Source: Nitrospira sp. bin75 (GTDB taxonomy: Bacteria > Nitrospirota > Nitrospiria > Nitrospirales > UBA8639). From it: a DNA stretch of 48,057 nucleotides. The notes under the pieces were generated by a model, which saw nothing but the letters and a program-made list of their open reading frames with translations, had not been told where the DNA came from and made no database searches. Shown one piece after another: positions 1-13,060 of the stretch (positions are counted from its first letter, which is position 1; every line of letters starts with the position of its first letter). Position numbers and translations under genes: made by a program. Location: positions 1 to 48,057 of the forward strand of contig MPMZ01000017.1 of the NCBI GenBank assembly GCA_002238765.1, written 5' to 3'.

Positions 1-126
1 GGGGACAACACGACGTTTACGGGGGAATTGATCGCGCCGATTGCGATGGAGCAGGGATTACGGTTTGCGGTGCGAGAAGGCGGGCGCACGGTGGGCGCCG
101 GCGTCGTCACCGAAATCCTCGCCTAG
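1..126 (+). CDS. tuf: Elongation factor Tu, 3' end of first copy (partial)
   Basis: This is the last 41 codons and stop of an EF-Tu gene whose beginning lies outside the window. It encodes the C-terminal part of domain 3, ending in the family's usual [12 protein letters not shown] segment. EF-Tu carries aminoacyl-tRNA to the ribosome as a GTP complex. The DNA is identical, base for base, to the end of the complete tuf at 15240-16445, and the identity stops just after the stop codon. This fits two tuf copies kept alike by gene conversion. Copies next to secE/nusG and next to fusA are the usual arrangement in bacteria with two tuf genes. Confidence 0.97.
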   Translation, partial: GDNTTFTGELIAPIAMEQGLRFAVREGGRTVGAGVVTEILA

Positions 127-203
127 GACACTCTTGACAGGAACGGTGGTAGTCTGCCCGTCCGAAAGTGTCGAGGAGTCACGGCGCGCCGGGCAGAGAG
201 GAC

Positions 204-325
204 GAGGATGGTCAAAACGGTCGTCCAGCGCGGCCGCAGCAAGCGAGGGGGCGAGGCGTACGTTTCGGTACGTTGAGCCGCCGAGCGCCGCGAGAACAAA
301 GCTGGCGGGCGTTTTCAGCATCCTC
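204..325. repeat. Long imperfect palindromic intergenic element
   Basis: Most of the tuf-rpmG spacer (127-342) is one long imperfect inverted repeat. The left arm begins GAGGATGGTCAAAACGGTCG at 204. The right arm ends CGTTTTCAGCATCCTC at 325 and pairs with it over about 25 bases with few mismatches. The centre holds a smaller palindrome around GTACG. As RNA it would fold into a rod of about 120 nt. I associate similar elements with Nitrospira intergenic regions, from memory. A degenerate copy in the opposite orientation lies at 18362-18465. No convincing open reading frame or promoter is seen in the spacer. Confidence 0.7.
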
Positions 326-342
326 GCAAGGGAGGAGACGTT

Positions 343-492
343 ATGCGGGTCATTATTTCGTTAGCCTGTGGGGACTGTAAACGGCGGAATTATTCGACGA
401 TGAAGAATAAAAAAAATGATCCTGATCGCTTGGAAGTGAAAAAGTATTGCCGGTTCTGCAGAAAACATGTCCCTCATAAGGAAGTGAAATGA
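343..492 (+). CDS. rpmG: 50S ribosomal protein L33 (bL33)
   Basis: This 49-residue protein of the large ribosomal subunit sits near the E site. The sequence is basic and has two Cys pairs, C9-x2-C12 and C36-x2-C39, so it is the zinc-binding (C+) form. A ribosome-binding site, GGAGGAG, lies about 5 bases before the ATG. The order tuf-rpmG-tRNA-Trp-secE-nusG is a common bacterial arrangement and supports the call. The zinc-binding form suggests ordinary zinc-replete expression; a zinc-free paralog elsewhere in the genome cannot be excluded. Confidence 0.95.
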   Translation: MRVIISLACGDCKRRNYSTMKNKKNDPDRLEVKKYCRFCRKHVPHKEVK

Positions 493-513
493 CGGGTTTG
501 CCGGGAGTCATGA

Positions 514-589
514 AGGGGCATGGTGTCAATGGCTAGCATGTCGGTCTCCAAAACCGAAGGTCCGGGTTCGAGTCCTGGTGCCCCTGCCA
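514..589 (+). tRNA. trnW: tRNA-Trp (anticodon CCA)
   Basis: The 76 bases fold as a standard cloverleaf. The acceptor strand AGGGGCA pairs with TGCCCCT. The anticodon stem TCGGT/ACCGA encloses the loop CTCCAAA with anticodon CCA at 548-550, and the T-arm carries GGTTCGAGTCC. The 3' CCA is encoded in the DNA. It sits between rpmG and secE, where tRNA-Trp is often found, and is probably co-transcribed with them and processed out. Confidence 0.97.
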
Positions 590-627
590 CGATACGGGTC
601 GAGTAAGGAAGATGGGAAGAGCGTGAC

Positions 628-819
628 ATGAAGAAACTCTGGGCGAAAATTGCGGAATTTCTCATCGAGGTGAAAGGGGAGTTGAAGAAGGTTTCGTATC
701 CGACGCGTGATGAAACGATTGGTTCTACGTCGGTGGTGGTGGTGTTTTGCTTCATTATGTCTTTGTACCTCTCGATGACTGATTCCATTTTAGTATGGCT
801 GGTCAGTCGAATCCTTTGA
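628..819 (+). CDS. secE: Preprotein translocase subunit SecE
   Basis: SecE is the small clamp subunit of the SecYEG channel in the inner membrane. The 63-residue protein has the short single-helix form: an amphipathic N-terminal helix, the conserved segment with KKVSYPTRDE at about residues 22-31, then one membrane helix of Val, Phe and Met at about 36-60. Its partner SecY is encoded at 25893-27206. Gene order with nusG directly downstream is typical. SecE anchors and stabilises SecY; the short form lacks the two extra helices seen in E. coli. Confidence 0.95.
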   Translation: MKKLWAKIAEFLIEVKGELKKVSYPTRDETIGSTSVVVVFCFIMSLYLSMTDSILVWLVSRIL

Positions 820-838
820 ACGTTTGGGGTCAAGCGCT

Positions 839-1378
839 ATGGCCAAAAATTGGTACGTGATTCACACCTATGCCGGATATGAGGGGCGCGTGCGCACCTC
901 CTTGGTGGAGCGGGCGACCCAGATGGGTCTTGAGGAAGAGTTCGGGCAGGTTCTGGTGCCTACCGAGGACGTGATTGAAATCAAAGATGGAAAACGCCGC
1001 GCGTCAAAGCGAAAATTTTTTCCCGGCTACGTGCTGGTCGAATTGGAGGATCCTCTCAGGGACGAAACGGTCGTGATGATCAAAGAGACTCCCAAGGTCA
1101 CGGGGTTTGTCGGTGGAGAGGGGGTCAAGCCCATGCCGTTGCCGAAGGAGGAAGCGGATTCTCTTCTGAAGCAAATCGAATCCGGCGTGTCTCTTCCGCG
1201 GGAGCGGGTGTTTTTTTCCAAAGGGGATAACGTCCGGATCGTTGACGGGCCGTTCATGGGCTTTAACGGTTTGATCGACGAAGTGGACGACGAGCATAGT
1301 CGGGCCAAGGTGTTGGTGAGCATCCTGGGTCGTGCGACGCCGGTCGAATTGGTCTTTGCACAGATTGAGCGAGGGTAG
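839..1378 (+). CDS. nusG: Transcription termination/antitermination factor NusG
   Basis: NusG binds the RNA polymerase clamp, reduces pausing and links polymerase to Rho or to the leading ribosome. The 179-residue protein starts MAKNWYVIHTYAGYE, the family's typical beginning, so the ATG at 839 is preferred over an in-frame TTG five codons upstream. The N-terminal NGN domain spans about residues 1-115, including the KRKFFPGYVLVE motif. A C-terminal KOW domain follows with GDNVRIVDGPFMGFNG at about 127-142. It sits 19 bases after secE and before the rplK-rplA ribosomal genes, as in most bacteria. Confidence 0.96.
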   Translation: MAKNWYVIHTYAGYEGRVRTSLVERATQMGLEEEFGQVLVPTEDVIEIKDGKRRASKRKFFPGYVLVELEDPLRDETVVMIKETPKVTGFVGGEGVKPMPLPKEEADSLLKQIESGVSLPRERVFFSKGDNVRIVDGPFMGFNGLIDEVDDEHSRAKVLVSILGRATPVELVFAQIERG

Positions 1379-1452
1379 GGTGTCGTTGACATGGGTGCGC
1401 GCGGGCGGCGTCGTGAGTTGTAGTGAACTAACCTAGGAAAAAGGACAGAGAG

Positions 1453-1878
1453 ATGGCAAAAGAGGTCATAACGCTGATTAAATTGCAGATTCCCGCGGGG
1501 AAGGCCAATCCCGCTCCGCCCGTGGGTCCCTCATTGGGTCAACATGGTCTGAACATCATGGATTTTTGCAAGCAATTTAATGCGAAGACGCAAAAGCAGG
1601 AAGGGAGCATCATCCCCGTTGTCATTACCGTGTATCGAGACCGGAGCTTTACCTTTATCACGAAAACCCCTCCGGCTACGGATCTTTTGAAGAAAGCGGT
1701 GGGGATTATTAAGGGTTCCGGGGTACCGCAGAAGGATAAGGTTGGCGCGATCTCCCGCGCCCAAATACAGGAAATCTCCAAGCAAAAAATGGAAGATTTG
1801 AATGCGGTGAACATCGAAGGGGCGATGAGGATCATCGAAGGTACCGCCAGGAGCATGGGGATCACGGTGACCGACTGA
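1453..1878 (+). CDS. rplK: 50S ribosomal protein L11 (uL11)
   Basis: L11 sits at the base of the L7/L12 stalk, binds the GTPase-associated region of 23S rRNA and helps signal stringent response through RelA. The 141 residues match the usual length. The N-terminal domain has the Pro-rich [19 protein letters not shown] segment, the site contacted by thiopeptide antibiotics. The C-terminal rRNA-binding domain includes [11 protein letters not shown]. The start ATG follows an AGGA-type ribosome-binding site in an A-rich stretch. The 174-base gap after it, before rplA, holds a small hairpin (1999-2012, loop GTTT) but no clear promoter. Confidence 0.98.
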   Translation: MAKEVITLIKLQIPAGKANPAPPVGPSLGQHGLNIMDFCKQFNAKTQKQEGSIIPVVITVYRDRSFTFITKTPPATDLLKKAVGIIKGSGVPQKDKVGAISRAQIQEISKQKMEDLNAVNIEGAMRIIEGTARSMGITVTD

Positions 1879-2052
1879 TGTATTGTACCATCGGGCGCAT
1901 GGCGGTGTTGTGTCCTCGCTCAACCTTCGCCTATCTCTATGATAAGCCTCGGGTTTCGCTACGGGACGCCTTGCCCTGCAACCCGCTATCACAATAAATC
2001 AGGGTTTCCTGACGAGTTGGTTGGTTTTCGTTTTCAGAGGGGAGTGTGAATC

Positions 2053-2745
2053 GTGGGAAAACAATTACGGAACTCCGCAGCAAAAGTTGAATCCAAGCTG
2101 TACGGGCTTGAGGAAGCCAGTGATTTGGTCAGGCAGGCGGCCTATGCCAAATTTGATGAGACCGTGGAATTGTCCATCCGGTTGGGTGTTGATCCAAAAC
2201 GTGCAGACCAAATGGTTCGTGGTACGACGGTGTTACCTCATGGCACCGGGAAAAAGGTCAGGATTCTGGTGTTCGCCAAAGGGGAAAAAGAGCAAGAGGC
2301 GCGACAGGCCGGTGCCGATTTCGTGGGGGCCGATGATTTGTTGGAAAAAATCAAAGGGGGCTGGTTGGATTTTGATCAGGCCATCTCCACGCCGGATCTG
2401 ATGTCTTCGGTTGGAAAATTGGGAAAAGTGTTGGGCCCGCGCGGCCTGATGCCCAACCCCAAGACCGGAACCGTGACGTTCGAGGTCGGGAAGGCGATCG
2501 AGGAGATCCGGAAGGGCCGGGTCGAGTACAAAGTGGATAAGGCCGGGAACGTCCACGTGCCGATAGGCAAGGTTTCGTTCGCCGTCTCGCAAATCACCGA
2601 GAACGCGCAGGCGGTGTTGACGTCGGTGGTGAAAGCCAAACCCTCCTCAAGTAAGGGAAAGTATCTTAAGGGTGCGACCATGTCGAGCACCATGGGGCCG
2701 GGTATTCCCCTGGAATGTGCGACCTTGGGCCGACACGTTGATTAG
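2053..2745 (+). CDS. rplA: 50S ribosomal protein L1 (uL1)
   Basis: L1 forms the mobile L1 stalk near the E site and in many bacteria represses its own operon by binding the mRNA. The 230-residue protein has the standard features: [15 protein letters not shown] near residue 43, the [18 protein letters not shown] signature around residue 125, and a C-terminal [16 protein letters not shown]. The start is GTG at 2053, preceded by GAGGGGAG about 11 bases upstream. rplJ begins only 24 bases after the stop, so there is no room for the long L10 leader found upstream of rplJ in many species. Confidence 0.97.
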   Translation: MGKQLRNSAAKVESKLYGLEEASDLVRQAAYAKFDETVELSIRLGVDPKRADQMVRGTTVLPHGTGKKVRILVFAKGEKEQEARQAGADFVGADDLLEKIKGGWLDFDQAISTPDLMSSVGKLGKVLGPRGLMPNPKTGTVTFEVGKAIEEIRKGRVEYKVDKAGNVHVPIGKVSFAVSQITENAQAVLTSVVKAKPSSSKGKYLKGATMSSTMGPGIPLECATLGRHVD

Positions 2746-2769
2746 TCGTGGTGTGAAAAGGAGCCGGGC

Positions 2770-3702
2770 ATGAAAAAGGAACAGAAGACGGGGGTGGTTT
2801 CCAATTTGCACGAGAAGTTCGCCAGGGCCAGGTTGGCCGTGGTGACGGAATGCGCAGGAATGCCGGTTAATCAGGTGACCCAGTTACGACACAAACTCCG
2901 CGACGCTCAGGCGGAATTGAAAGTGGTGAAGAATTCCCTGGCCACGAGAGCCGTGGAGGGAACGTCGTTGTTCCCCGTCGTGTCCTTGTTCAAGGGGCAA
3001 GTCGCGGTGGTCATCGGTTACGACGATCCGGTGTTGCCTGCCAAGATTCTTCGGGATTTCATCAAACACGAAAAATGTGACGAGAAGATTCTTTGGCGAG
3101 GCGGCGTGATCGAAGGAAAAGCGCTTGAGCCCGCACAACTGATTGCGACTGCTGAATTGCCTTCCAAAGAGGTGCTGCTGTCGATGCTCTTGTCTGCCAT
3201 GCAGGGGCCTCTTCGAGGAATGGTGGGTGTGCTTCAAGGGATTTTACGTGGATTTGCGGCCGTGCTGGTTGCGATTCAAGACAAAAAGAAAGGAGAAGGA
3301 GAAATGGCTGCAACGGAGGCAAAGCTTTCACAGGAAGACATTCTGGGGGCCGTTGAAAGCATGACGGTTTTGGAGTTGTCCGAATTGGTCAAGGGATTTG
3401 AAGAGAAATTCGGCGTGACGGCGGCGGCGCCGGTGGCAGTGGCGGCGCCGGCTGCCGGGGACGCGGGGGCTCAGGCTGCCGAAGAGAAAGACGCTTTTGA
3501 CGTGGTGTTGGCCGGCGTGCCGGCCGACAAGAAAATTCAAGTCATTAAAGTGGTTCGCGAGATCACCGGGCTCGGGTTGAAAGAAGCCAAGGATTTGGTG
3601 GAGGCGGCGCCGAAGCCGGTCAAGGAAGGTGCGGCCAAAGACGAGGCGGAAACGATCAAGAAAAAGCTCACCGACGTGGGGGCCACGGTTGAAGTCAAGT
3701 AA
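2770..3702 (+). CDS. rplJ-rplL: Ribosomal stalk fusion: L10 (uL10) joined in frame to L7/L12 (bL12)
   Basis: One open frame of 310 residues reads through both stalk proteins. Residues 1-178 are a complete L10: the rRNA-binding domain with [18 protein letters not shown], and the C-terminal helix around residues 130-172 that normally binds L12 dimers. Where L10 proteins normally stop after a short Lys/Glu tail, the frame here continues GEGE and then [10 protein letters not shown], the start of L7/L12. Reading codons from 3241 (ATT TTA CGT ... GGA GAA ATG) shows no stop. L10 anchors several L12 copies to the ribosome, which recruit translation GTPases. An independent L12 start exists at 3304. 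A sequencing error at a lost stop codon is the main alternative. Confidence 0.85.
   Translation: MKKEQKTGVVSNLHEKFARARLAVVTECAGMPVNQVTQLRHKLRDAQAELKVVKNSLATRAVEGTSLFPVVSLFKGQVAVVIGYDDPVLPAKILRDFIKHEKCDEKILWRGGVIEGKALEPAQLIATAELPSKEVLLSMLLSAMQGPLRGMVGVLQGILRGFAAVLVAIQDKKKGEGEMAATEAKLSQEDILGAVESMTVLELSELVKGFEEKFGVTAAAPVAVAAPAAGDAGAQAAEEKDAFDVVLAGVPADKKIQVIKVVREITGLGLKEAKDLVEAAPKPVKEGAAKDEAETIKKKLTDVGATVEVK
3291..3303 (+). promoter_or_regulatory. Internal ribosome-binding site for L7/L12
   Basis: The stretch carries two overlapping purine-rich Shine-Dalgarno matches. The first AGGAG (3291-3295) stands 8 bases before the ATG at 3304, a near-ideal distance. The second (3297-3301) is too close to work well. 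The bases also encode Lys-Gly-Glu-Gly-Glu, the linker of the L10-L12 fusion. The site suggests that free L7/L12 is made by internal initiation in addition to the fusion. Confidence 0.7.
3304..3702 (+). CDS. rplL: 50S ribosomal protein L7/L12 (bL12), internal start
   Basis: This is the L7/L12 portion as a separate 132-residue product, starting at the ATG behind a strong ribosome-binding site. The N-terminal dimerisation helices (residues 1-38, with [22 protein letters not shown]) are followed by an Ala/Pro/Gly-rich hinge at about 39-58. The C-terminal factor-binding domain includes [20 protein letters not shown]. Its length is slightly above the usual 120-130. It is nested in frame inside the L10-L12 fusion. 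Because ribosomes carry four to six L12 per L10, separate production would explain how the excess is supplied. Confidence 0.85.
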   Translation: MAATEAKLSQEDILGAVESMTVLELSELVKGFEEKFGVTAAAPVAVAAPAAGDAGAQAAEEKDAFDVVLAGVPADKKIQVIKVVREITGLGLKEAKDLVEAAPKPVKEGAAKDEAETIKKKLTDVGATVEVK

Positions 3703-3778
3703 CAGACGAGGGTTGTTACGGGATCTGGTTGATCGGGACGGGTTGTTCGTACACGCCTAGAGAGAGAAGGAGCCGACT

Positions 3779-6700
3779 ATGTCTCAACCTCCATTGCCGG
3801 GAATTATCAAACGTACTGATTTTTCGAAAATTCAGTCGACGATTGACATTCCTGACCTCGTCGAAGTTCAAAAACGCTCATACGAGGGGTTTTTGCAAAA
3901 AGAGACCGACTCTGAGCGTCGCGCGGAAAAAGGGCTGCAGGCGGCGCTCATGAGTGTCTTTCCCATTGCAGACTTTAACAGTTCGGCCATTCTTGAATTT
4001 TCCAGTTATTCGCTGGGCACGCCCAAGTACGATATGCGCGAGTGCCTGGAACAGGGCATGACGTTTGCCGCCCCTTTGAAATTGCGCATCCGACTGGTGG
4101 TATTTGATCCGCAGGAGAAAGGGGTGAAAAACAGCAAGGTGCTCGACGTTCGAGAGCAGGAAGTGTACGTGGGTGAGCTTCCTCTGATGACGGACCGGGG
4201 CACCTTTATCATTAACGGCACGGAGCGGGTCGTGGTGAGCCAATTGCATCGCTCTCCCGGCGCCTCGTTCAGTCATGATAAAGGGCGTACCCATTCCAGC
4301 GGCAAGGTGTTGTTTTCCGCTCGTATCATTCCCTACCGGGGGTCTTGGTTGGATTTCGAGTTTGACGCGCGGGATATTTTGTACGTCCGCATCGATCGTC
4401 GCCGCAAAATGCCGGCCACGATTCTGTTGAAGGCATTTGGCTTGTCAACGGACGACGTGCTGAAGATGTATTATCCCATTGAGGAAATTCGGGTTTCAGA
4501 CGGGCAACTGATGAGGAAGTTGGATCCGGACCTGCATACGGGTTTACGGTCGTCGGTTGAGGTTTTCGAGAAAGGCGTCAAGGACCCGATCGTTCGAGAA
4601 GGGACGCGGCTGAACAAATCGCTCATGGCGAAAGTTCGCGCCGCCGGGGTGAAGGAGATCCCGGTGAAGCCGGAAGAATTGGTCGGGCGAGCCGTGTTGA
4701 CGGAAATTCGGGACTCGGAAAAAGGAGAGGTGCTTGTTGAAAAAAATCAACGGTTGACCTTGCCCATGCTTGAGCGGCTTCTTGAATTGAAACCATCGAG
4801 TTTCAAGGTGATTTATTTGGATAGTGTGGTGGCGACTCCGATCATTTTGGATACCCTGGAGGCCGAACGGACGACTTCTCAAAAGGAAGCCTGGGTGGAA
4901 ATTTATAAGCGCCTTCGGCCGGGCGAAATGCCTTCCGTGGATTCGGCCAAACTTTTGTTTGAGAACCTGTTTGTCAACCCGAAGCGATATGATTTGTCTC
5001 CGGTCGGACGGCTGAAGATGAATAACCGTTTTTCGTTGGATCTGGCCCTCACCCAGCGGGTACTCACCGCCCAGGACGTGGTGGAAGTGGTCCGCTGCCT
5101 CGTCGAATTGAAAATGGGTAAAGGTGACGTGGATGACATTGATCACTTGGGGAATCGCCGGGTTCGGACGGTTGGAGAATTGCTCGAGAATCAGATCCGT
5201 TTGGGGTTGGCCCGGATGGAGCGCAGCATTAAAGAGCGGATGAATCTGCTCGATATGGAAACGGTGCTGCCGCACGACTTGATTAACGCCAAACCCATTG
5301 TCGCCGCCATTAAAGAGTTCTTTGCCGGCAGCCAATTGTCGCAATTTATGGATCAAACGAACCCCTTGGCCGAAATCACGCATAAGCGGCGACTGTCCGC
5401 ATTGGGGCCAGGCGGGCTGACTCGTGAGCGCGCGGGGTTTGAAGTCCGCGACGTCCACCCCTCTCACTATAGCCGTATCTGTCCCATCGAAACCCCTGAA
5501 GGGCCGAACATCGGGCTGATCACGTCGTTGGCCACCTACGCGCGCATCAACGAATTCGGTTTCATTGAAGCCCCGTTTCGAAAAGTTCAGAAGGGACGCG
5601 TCCTGCGGGACGTCGAATTTCTTTCTCCGTTGGAAGGCGAGCATCACGTCATTGCTCAAGCCAATTCTCAAGTGGACGCAGCCGGTCGTTTGTTGTCCGA
5701 TTCGGTAACGGCGCGGTCCGAAGGGGAGTTTATTGCGACGACACCGGATCGAGTCGATTACGTGGACGTGTCCCCGAAGCAGGTGGTCAGCGTCGCCACC
5801 GCGTTGATTCCCTTTCTTGAGCACGACGACGCCAACCGTGCGTTAATGGGTTCGAACATGCAGCGCCAGGCCGTGCCGCTCGTGCAGAGTGAGGCGCCGT
5901 TGGTCGGAACCGGCATGGAAGCCGTGGTGGCCCGCGACTCCGGGTACGTTGAACAAGCCAGGCGGGATGGGGTCGTGGAAAGCGTGGATGCCCGGCGCAT
6001 CGTCGTCCGAACAGAAGGCGGTAAGGCGGACGAGGGGAAAAAGAAGACCGGACGCTTTTGGGATACGTATGATTTGGTGAAATTTCAACGAACCAACCAG
6101 AATACGTGCGTGACTCAAACCCCTATTGTGAAAGTCGGGCAGCCGGTCAAGAAGGGGCAGGTGTTGGCGGATGGGCCGGCCATCGATCGGGGCGAGTTGG
6201 CGTTGGGAAAAAACATCCTGGTCGGGTTCATGCCCTGGGGCGGGTACAATTTTGAGGACGCCATTTTGTTGAGCGAGCGACTGGTTCGTGAGGATACTTT
6301 TACGTCCATTCACATCGAAGAGTTCGAGGTGGAAGCCCGTGATACCAAATTGGGGAAGGAGGAGATTACGCGTGACATTCCCAATCTGGGGGAAGAGGCG
6401 CTGAGAAACCTCGATGAAAGCGGGATTGTTCGCATTGGAGCCGAGGTCAAGGCCGGGGACATCCTGGTCGGCAAAGTGACTCCGAAGGGTGAGACGCAAC
6501 TGACCCCGGAAGAGAAGTTGCTGCGGGCGATCTTTGGAGAAAAAGCAGGAGACGTGAAGGATACGTCCCTTCAAGTTCCTCCGGGAATTGAAGGAATCGT
6601 GGTGGACGTGAAGATTTTTTCCAGAAAAGGCATTGATAAGGATGAGCGTTCGAAGAACATTGAATCCCAGGATCGCTTAAAATTTGAACGGAACTATCAG

Positions 6701-7750
6701 GATGAACTCCACATCATCGAGGATGAACGGAACAAGAAAATTCGGAGACTGTTGCTTGGGCAGGTGGTAGGCCGTGACTTGATGGATCCCGAAAGCGGCG
6801 AAGTTATTTTAAAGAAAAAAGGGAAAATCACCGCGGAGGTTTTGCGGAAACTTCCCGATGACGACGTGCGGCGCGTGATTCTGGGTGACCAGGAAGAGCA
6901 ACGAAAGCTCGAAGAGGTAGAACGGGCGGCCAAGGATCACATCGAGAGCCTGCAAACCTTCTATGACGAAAAGGTCGGGCGGCTTCGGCGTGGTGATGAA
7001 TTGCCCCCGGGCGTCATCAAGTTGGTGAAAGTCTATCTCGCCATTAAGCGGAAAATATCCGTTGGGGACAAGATGGCCGGACGTCATGGCAACAAGGGCG
7101 TGGTCTCCCGGATTCTGCCCGAAGAAGATATGCCGTATTTGCCTGACGGCACACCGATTGAAATCGTGCTGAATCCGCTTGGGGTTCCGTCGCGAATGAA
7201 CGTCGGACAGATTTTGGAAACGCATTTAGGATGGTCTGCCAGGGCCTTGGGGATCTATGCCGCCAGTCCCGTGTTTGACGGAGCGACGGAAGGGGAGATT
7301 AAAGAATTGTTAAGGCAGGCCGGCTTGCCGGAAAATGGTCAATCGGTGGTGTATGACGGTCGTACCGGCGACCCGTTCAAGAGTCCGGTGACGGTCGGCT
7401 ACGTCTATATGATGAAGTTGCACCATTTGGTGGATGATAAGATTCATGCCCGGTCCATTGGCCCCTATTCGTTGGTGACGCAACAACCGCTGGGCGGGAA
7501 GGCCCAGTTCGGGGGGCAGCGTTTGGGCGAAATGGAAGTCTGGGCTCTCCAGGCGTATGGAGCCGCGTCCACGCTTCAGGAATTCTTGACCGTGAAGTCC
7601 GATGACGTTCCTGGACGGTCGAGAATGTACGAGGCGATCGTCAAGGGAGAAAACTTTCTGGAGCCGGGCTTGCCGGAGTCGTTTAACGTGTTGGTGAAAG
7701 AATTGCAAAGCCTGGGATTGGACGTTGAGTTAATAAAATCCGCCGAATAG
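3779..7750 (+). CDS. rpoB: DNA-directed RNA polymerase subunit beta
   Basis: RpoB forms one pincer of RNA polymerase and half of the active-site channel. The 1323-residue protein is close to the family length. The rifampicin-binding segment lies near residues 517-550 ([15 protein letters not shown], then [13 protein letters not shown]). The residues usually mutated in resistant strains appear wild type. Further landmarks are [14 protein letters not shown] (about residue 565), GGYNFEDAI (about 822) and [15 protein letters not shown] (about 1098). The ATG follows a GAAGGAG ribosome-binding site. rpoC begins 60 bases after the stop, and the two are surely co-transcribed. Confidence 0.99.
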   Translation: MSQPPLPGIIKRTDFSKIQSTIDIPDLVEVQKRSYEGFLQKETDSERRAEKGLQAALMSVFPIADFNSSAILEFSSYSLGTPKYDMRECLEQGMTFAAPLKLRIRLVVFDPQEKGVKNSKVLDVREQEVYVGELPLMTDRGTFIINGTERVVVSQLHRSPGASFSHDKGRTHSSGKVLFSARIIPYRGSWLDFEFDARDILYVRIDRRRKMPATILLKAFGLSTDDVLKMYYPIEEIRVSDGQLMRKLDPDLHTGLRSSVEVFEKGVKDPIVREGTRLNKSLMAKVRAAGVKEIPVKPEELVGRAVLTEIRDSEKGEVLVEKNQRLTLPMLERLLELKPSSFKVIYLDSVVATPIILDTLEAERTTSQKEAWVEIYKRLRPGEMPSVDSAKLLFENLFVNPKRYDLSPVGRLKMNNRFSLDLALTQRVLTAQDVVEVVRCLVELKMGKGDVDDIDHLGNRRVRTVGELLENQIRLGLARMERSIKERMNLLDMETVLPHDLINAKPIVAAIKEFFAGSQLSQFMDQTNPLAEITHKRRLSALGPGGLTRERAGFEVRDVHPSHYSRICPIETPEGPNIGLITSLATYARINEFGFIEAPFRKVQKGRVLRDVEFLSPLEGEHHVIAQANSQVDAAGRLLSDSVTARSEGEFIATTPDRVDYVDVSPKQVVSVATALIPFLEHDDANRALMGSNMQRQAVPLVQSEAPLVGTGMEAVVARDSGYVEQARRDGVVESVDARRIVVRTEGGKADEGKKKTGRFWDTYDLVKFQRTNQNTCVTQTPIVKVGQPVKKGQVLADGPAIDRGELALGKNILVGFMPWGGYNFEDAILLSERLVREDTFTSIHIEEFEVEARDTKLGKEEITRDIPNLGEEALRNLDESGIVRIGAEVKAGDILVGKVTPKGETQLTPEEKLLRAIFGEKAGDVKDTSLQVPPGIEGIVVDVKIFSRKGIDKDERSKNIESQDRLKFERNYQDELHIIEDERNKKIRRLLLGQVVGRDLMDPESGEVILKKKGKITAEVLRKLPDDDVRRVILGDQEEQRKLEEVERAAKDHIESLQTFYDEKVGRLRRGDELPPGVIKLVKVYLAIKRKISVGDKMAGRHGNKGVVSRILPEEDMPYLPDGTPIEIVLNPLGVPSRMNVGQILETHLGWSARALGIYAASPVFDGATEGEIKELLRQAGLPENGQSVVYDGRTGDPFKSPVTVGYVYMMKLHHLVDDKIHARSIGPYSLVTQQPLGGKAQFGGQRLGEMEVWALQAYGAASTLQEFLTVKSDDVPGRSRMYEAIVKGENFLEPGLPESFNVLVKELQSLGLDVELIKSAE

Positions 7751-7810
7751 TCCGGTCCTTACCACTACTATTTCGAGGATATTCCAGTTTCTGAAAAGGA
7801 GGGTAGAGCC

Positions 7811-11971
<4,161 letters not shown>

Positions 11972-11989
11972 TTGACGGAGTGATTTATC

Positions 11990-12018
11990 TTGACACGTGG
12001 CGATTGTCTCACTACAAT
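11990..12018 (+). promoter_or_regulatory. Strong sigma-70 promoter for the str cluster
   Basis: A perfect -35 box, TTGACA (11990-11995), stands 17 bases before TACAAT (12013-12018), which matches 5 of 6 consensus -10 bases. Transcription should begin near 12025 and give a leader of about 48 bases before the rpsL ATG at 12073. It lies only 18 bases after the rpoC stop, so it would boost rpsL-rpsG-fusA-tuf independently of read-through from rpoBC. Confidence 0.75.
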
Positions 12019-12072
12019 CGAAAGGTTGTCCGAGAGCGTTACATCCATCACGTCTTTGAAGGAAAATTTCGT

Positions 12073-12444
12073 ATGCCAACGGTGAATCAGCTTGTCAGAA
12101 AAGGTCGCAAGGCCCCAAAGGCCAAGAGTAAAAGCCCGGCTCTGAATCGATGCCCGCAACGGCGAGGGGTCTGTCTGCGCGTGTACACGACGACTCCGAA
12201 AAAGCCGAATTCCGCGTTGCGGAAAGTGGCACGTGTGCGTTTGACGACGGGCGTCGAGGTAACGACCTACATCCCGGGCATGGGGCATAACTTGCAGGAG
12301 CATTCCATCGTGCTCGTGCGTGGCGGTCGGGTGAAGGACTTGCCCGGCGTGCGTTATCATTTGGTCCGGGGCGCACTGGACGCGGTCGGCGTCGCCAACC
12401 GGAAACAAGGTCGTTCGAAGTACGGAGCAAAGCGACCGAAATAG
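12073..12444 (+). CDS. rpsL: 30S ribosomal protein S12 (uS12)
   Basis: S12 lies at the decoding centre and controls accuracy. The 123-residue sequence starts [13 protein letters not shown], the usual N-terminus, so the ATG at 12073 is chosen over an upstream in-frame ATG at 11980 that would precede the likely transcription start. The streptomycin-related segments [11 protein letters not shown] (about 41-51) and [13 protein letters not shown] (about 84-96) are intact, with the usual Lys residues at about 43 and 88. Asp89 is the residue methylthiolated by RimO in other bacteria. rpsG follows after 36 bases. Confidence 0.98.
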   Translation: MPTVNQLVRKGRKAPKAKSKSPALNRCPQRRGVCLRVYTTTPKKPNSALRKVARVRLTTGVEVTTYIPGMGHNLQEHSIVLVRGGRVKDLPGVRYHLVRGALDAVGVANRKQGRSKYGAKRPK

Positions 12445-12480
12445 CCAAAGGTGTTTGCGTAGAGAAGGTGTGTTGACGAT

Positions 12481-12951
12481 ATGTCTCGTAGTCGAAGTGC
12501 CGTCATAAGAACTTCCGGGGTTGATGCCAAATATCGGGATTCTCTTGTAGGGAAGTTCATCAATATTCTTATGGCGAGAGGGAAAAAGAGTACAGCCCAG
12601 CGTGTATGTTATGGGGCGTTCGACGTCATTCAACAGAAGACCGGGAGTGATCCCTTGAAAGTTTTTCATTCTGCCCTTGGCAACGTGAAGCCAATGGTGG
12701 AAGTGAAATCGAGACGGGTGGGTGGGGCGTCGTATCAGGTCCCCGTCGAAATCCGGCCGGTCAGGCAAGTTGCCCTGGCCTTTCGATGGATTAAGCGCAG
12801 TGCTCAGTCTCGAACGGGAAAGAGTATGCAAGACAAGCTTGCCGCCGAGTTGCTTGATGCTGCCAATAATACAGGGGTTGCGGTCAAGAAACGCGATGAA
12901 ACGCACAGAATGGCCGAGGCGAATCGTGCGTTTGCCCATTACCGTTGGTAG
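12481..12951 (+). CDS. rpsG: 30S ribosomal protein S7 (uS7)
   Basis: S7 nucleates assembly of the 3' domain of 16S rRNA and contacts tRNA at the E site. The 156 residues equal the standard length. Visible motifs are [20 protein letters not shown] (the rRNA-binding helices), [13 protein letters not shown] and the C-terminal end FAHYRW. A four-base-pair GC stem followed by six T residues overlaps the stop codon (12941-12960); it is too weak to call a terminator. fusA follows after 109 bases. Confidence 0.98.
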   Translation: MSRSRSAVIRTSGVDAKYRDSLVGKFINILMARGKKSTAQRVCYGAFDVIQQKTGSDPLKVFHSALGNVKPMVEVKSRRVGGASYQVPVEIRPVRQVALAFRWIKRSAQSRTGKSMQDKLAAELLDAANNTGVAVKKRDETHRMAEANRAFAHYRW

Positions 12952-13060
12952 CGGTTTTTTGTTGCTGTAGTCGAATCACCCTCCACGTGTCGTTTTTTAA
13001 TCCGTGTTCGGATTGGGCGTTTGGGAGTGTTGCTGCAGCCTGATGGTGTGTGGAGGAATG

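Noticed and set aside
134-155. TTGACA followed by TAGTCT after the first tuf, as a promoter for rpmG-secE
   Set aside because: The two boxes are only 10 bases apart, and nothing like a -10 box stands at 16-18 bases.
1386-1424. TTGACA after nusG as a promoter for rplK-rplA
   Set aside because: The sequence 17 bases downstream is GC-rich and not -10-like; the nearest TTGTAGT is 26 bases away.
12941-12960. Short stem plus six T residues at the rpsG stop, as a terminator
   Set aside because: Only four base pairs form the stem, and it overlaps the coding end; fusA expression right after makes strong termination unlikely.
12999-13014. AATCCG/CGGATT hairpin with a TGTT loop before fusA
   Set aside because: A perfect but short stem with the T-run on its upstream side, so it is not a terminator; no known regulatory element was recognised.
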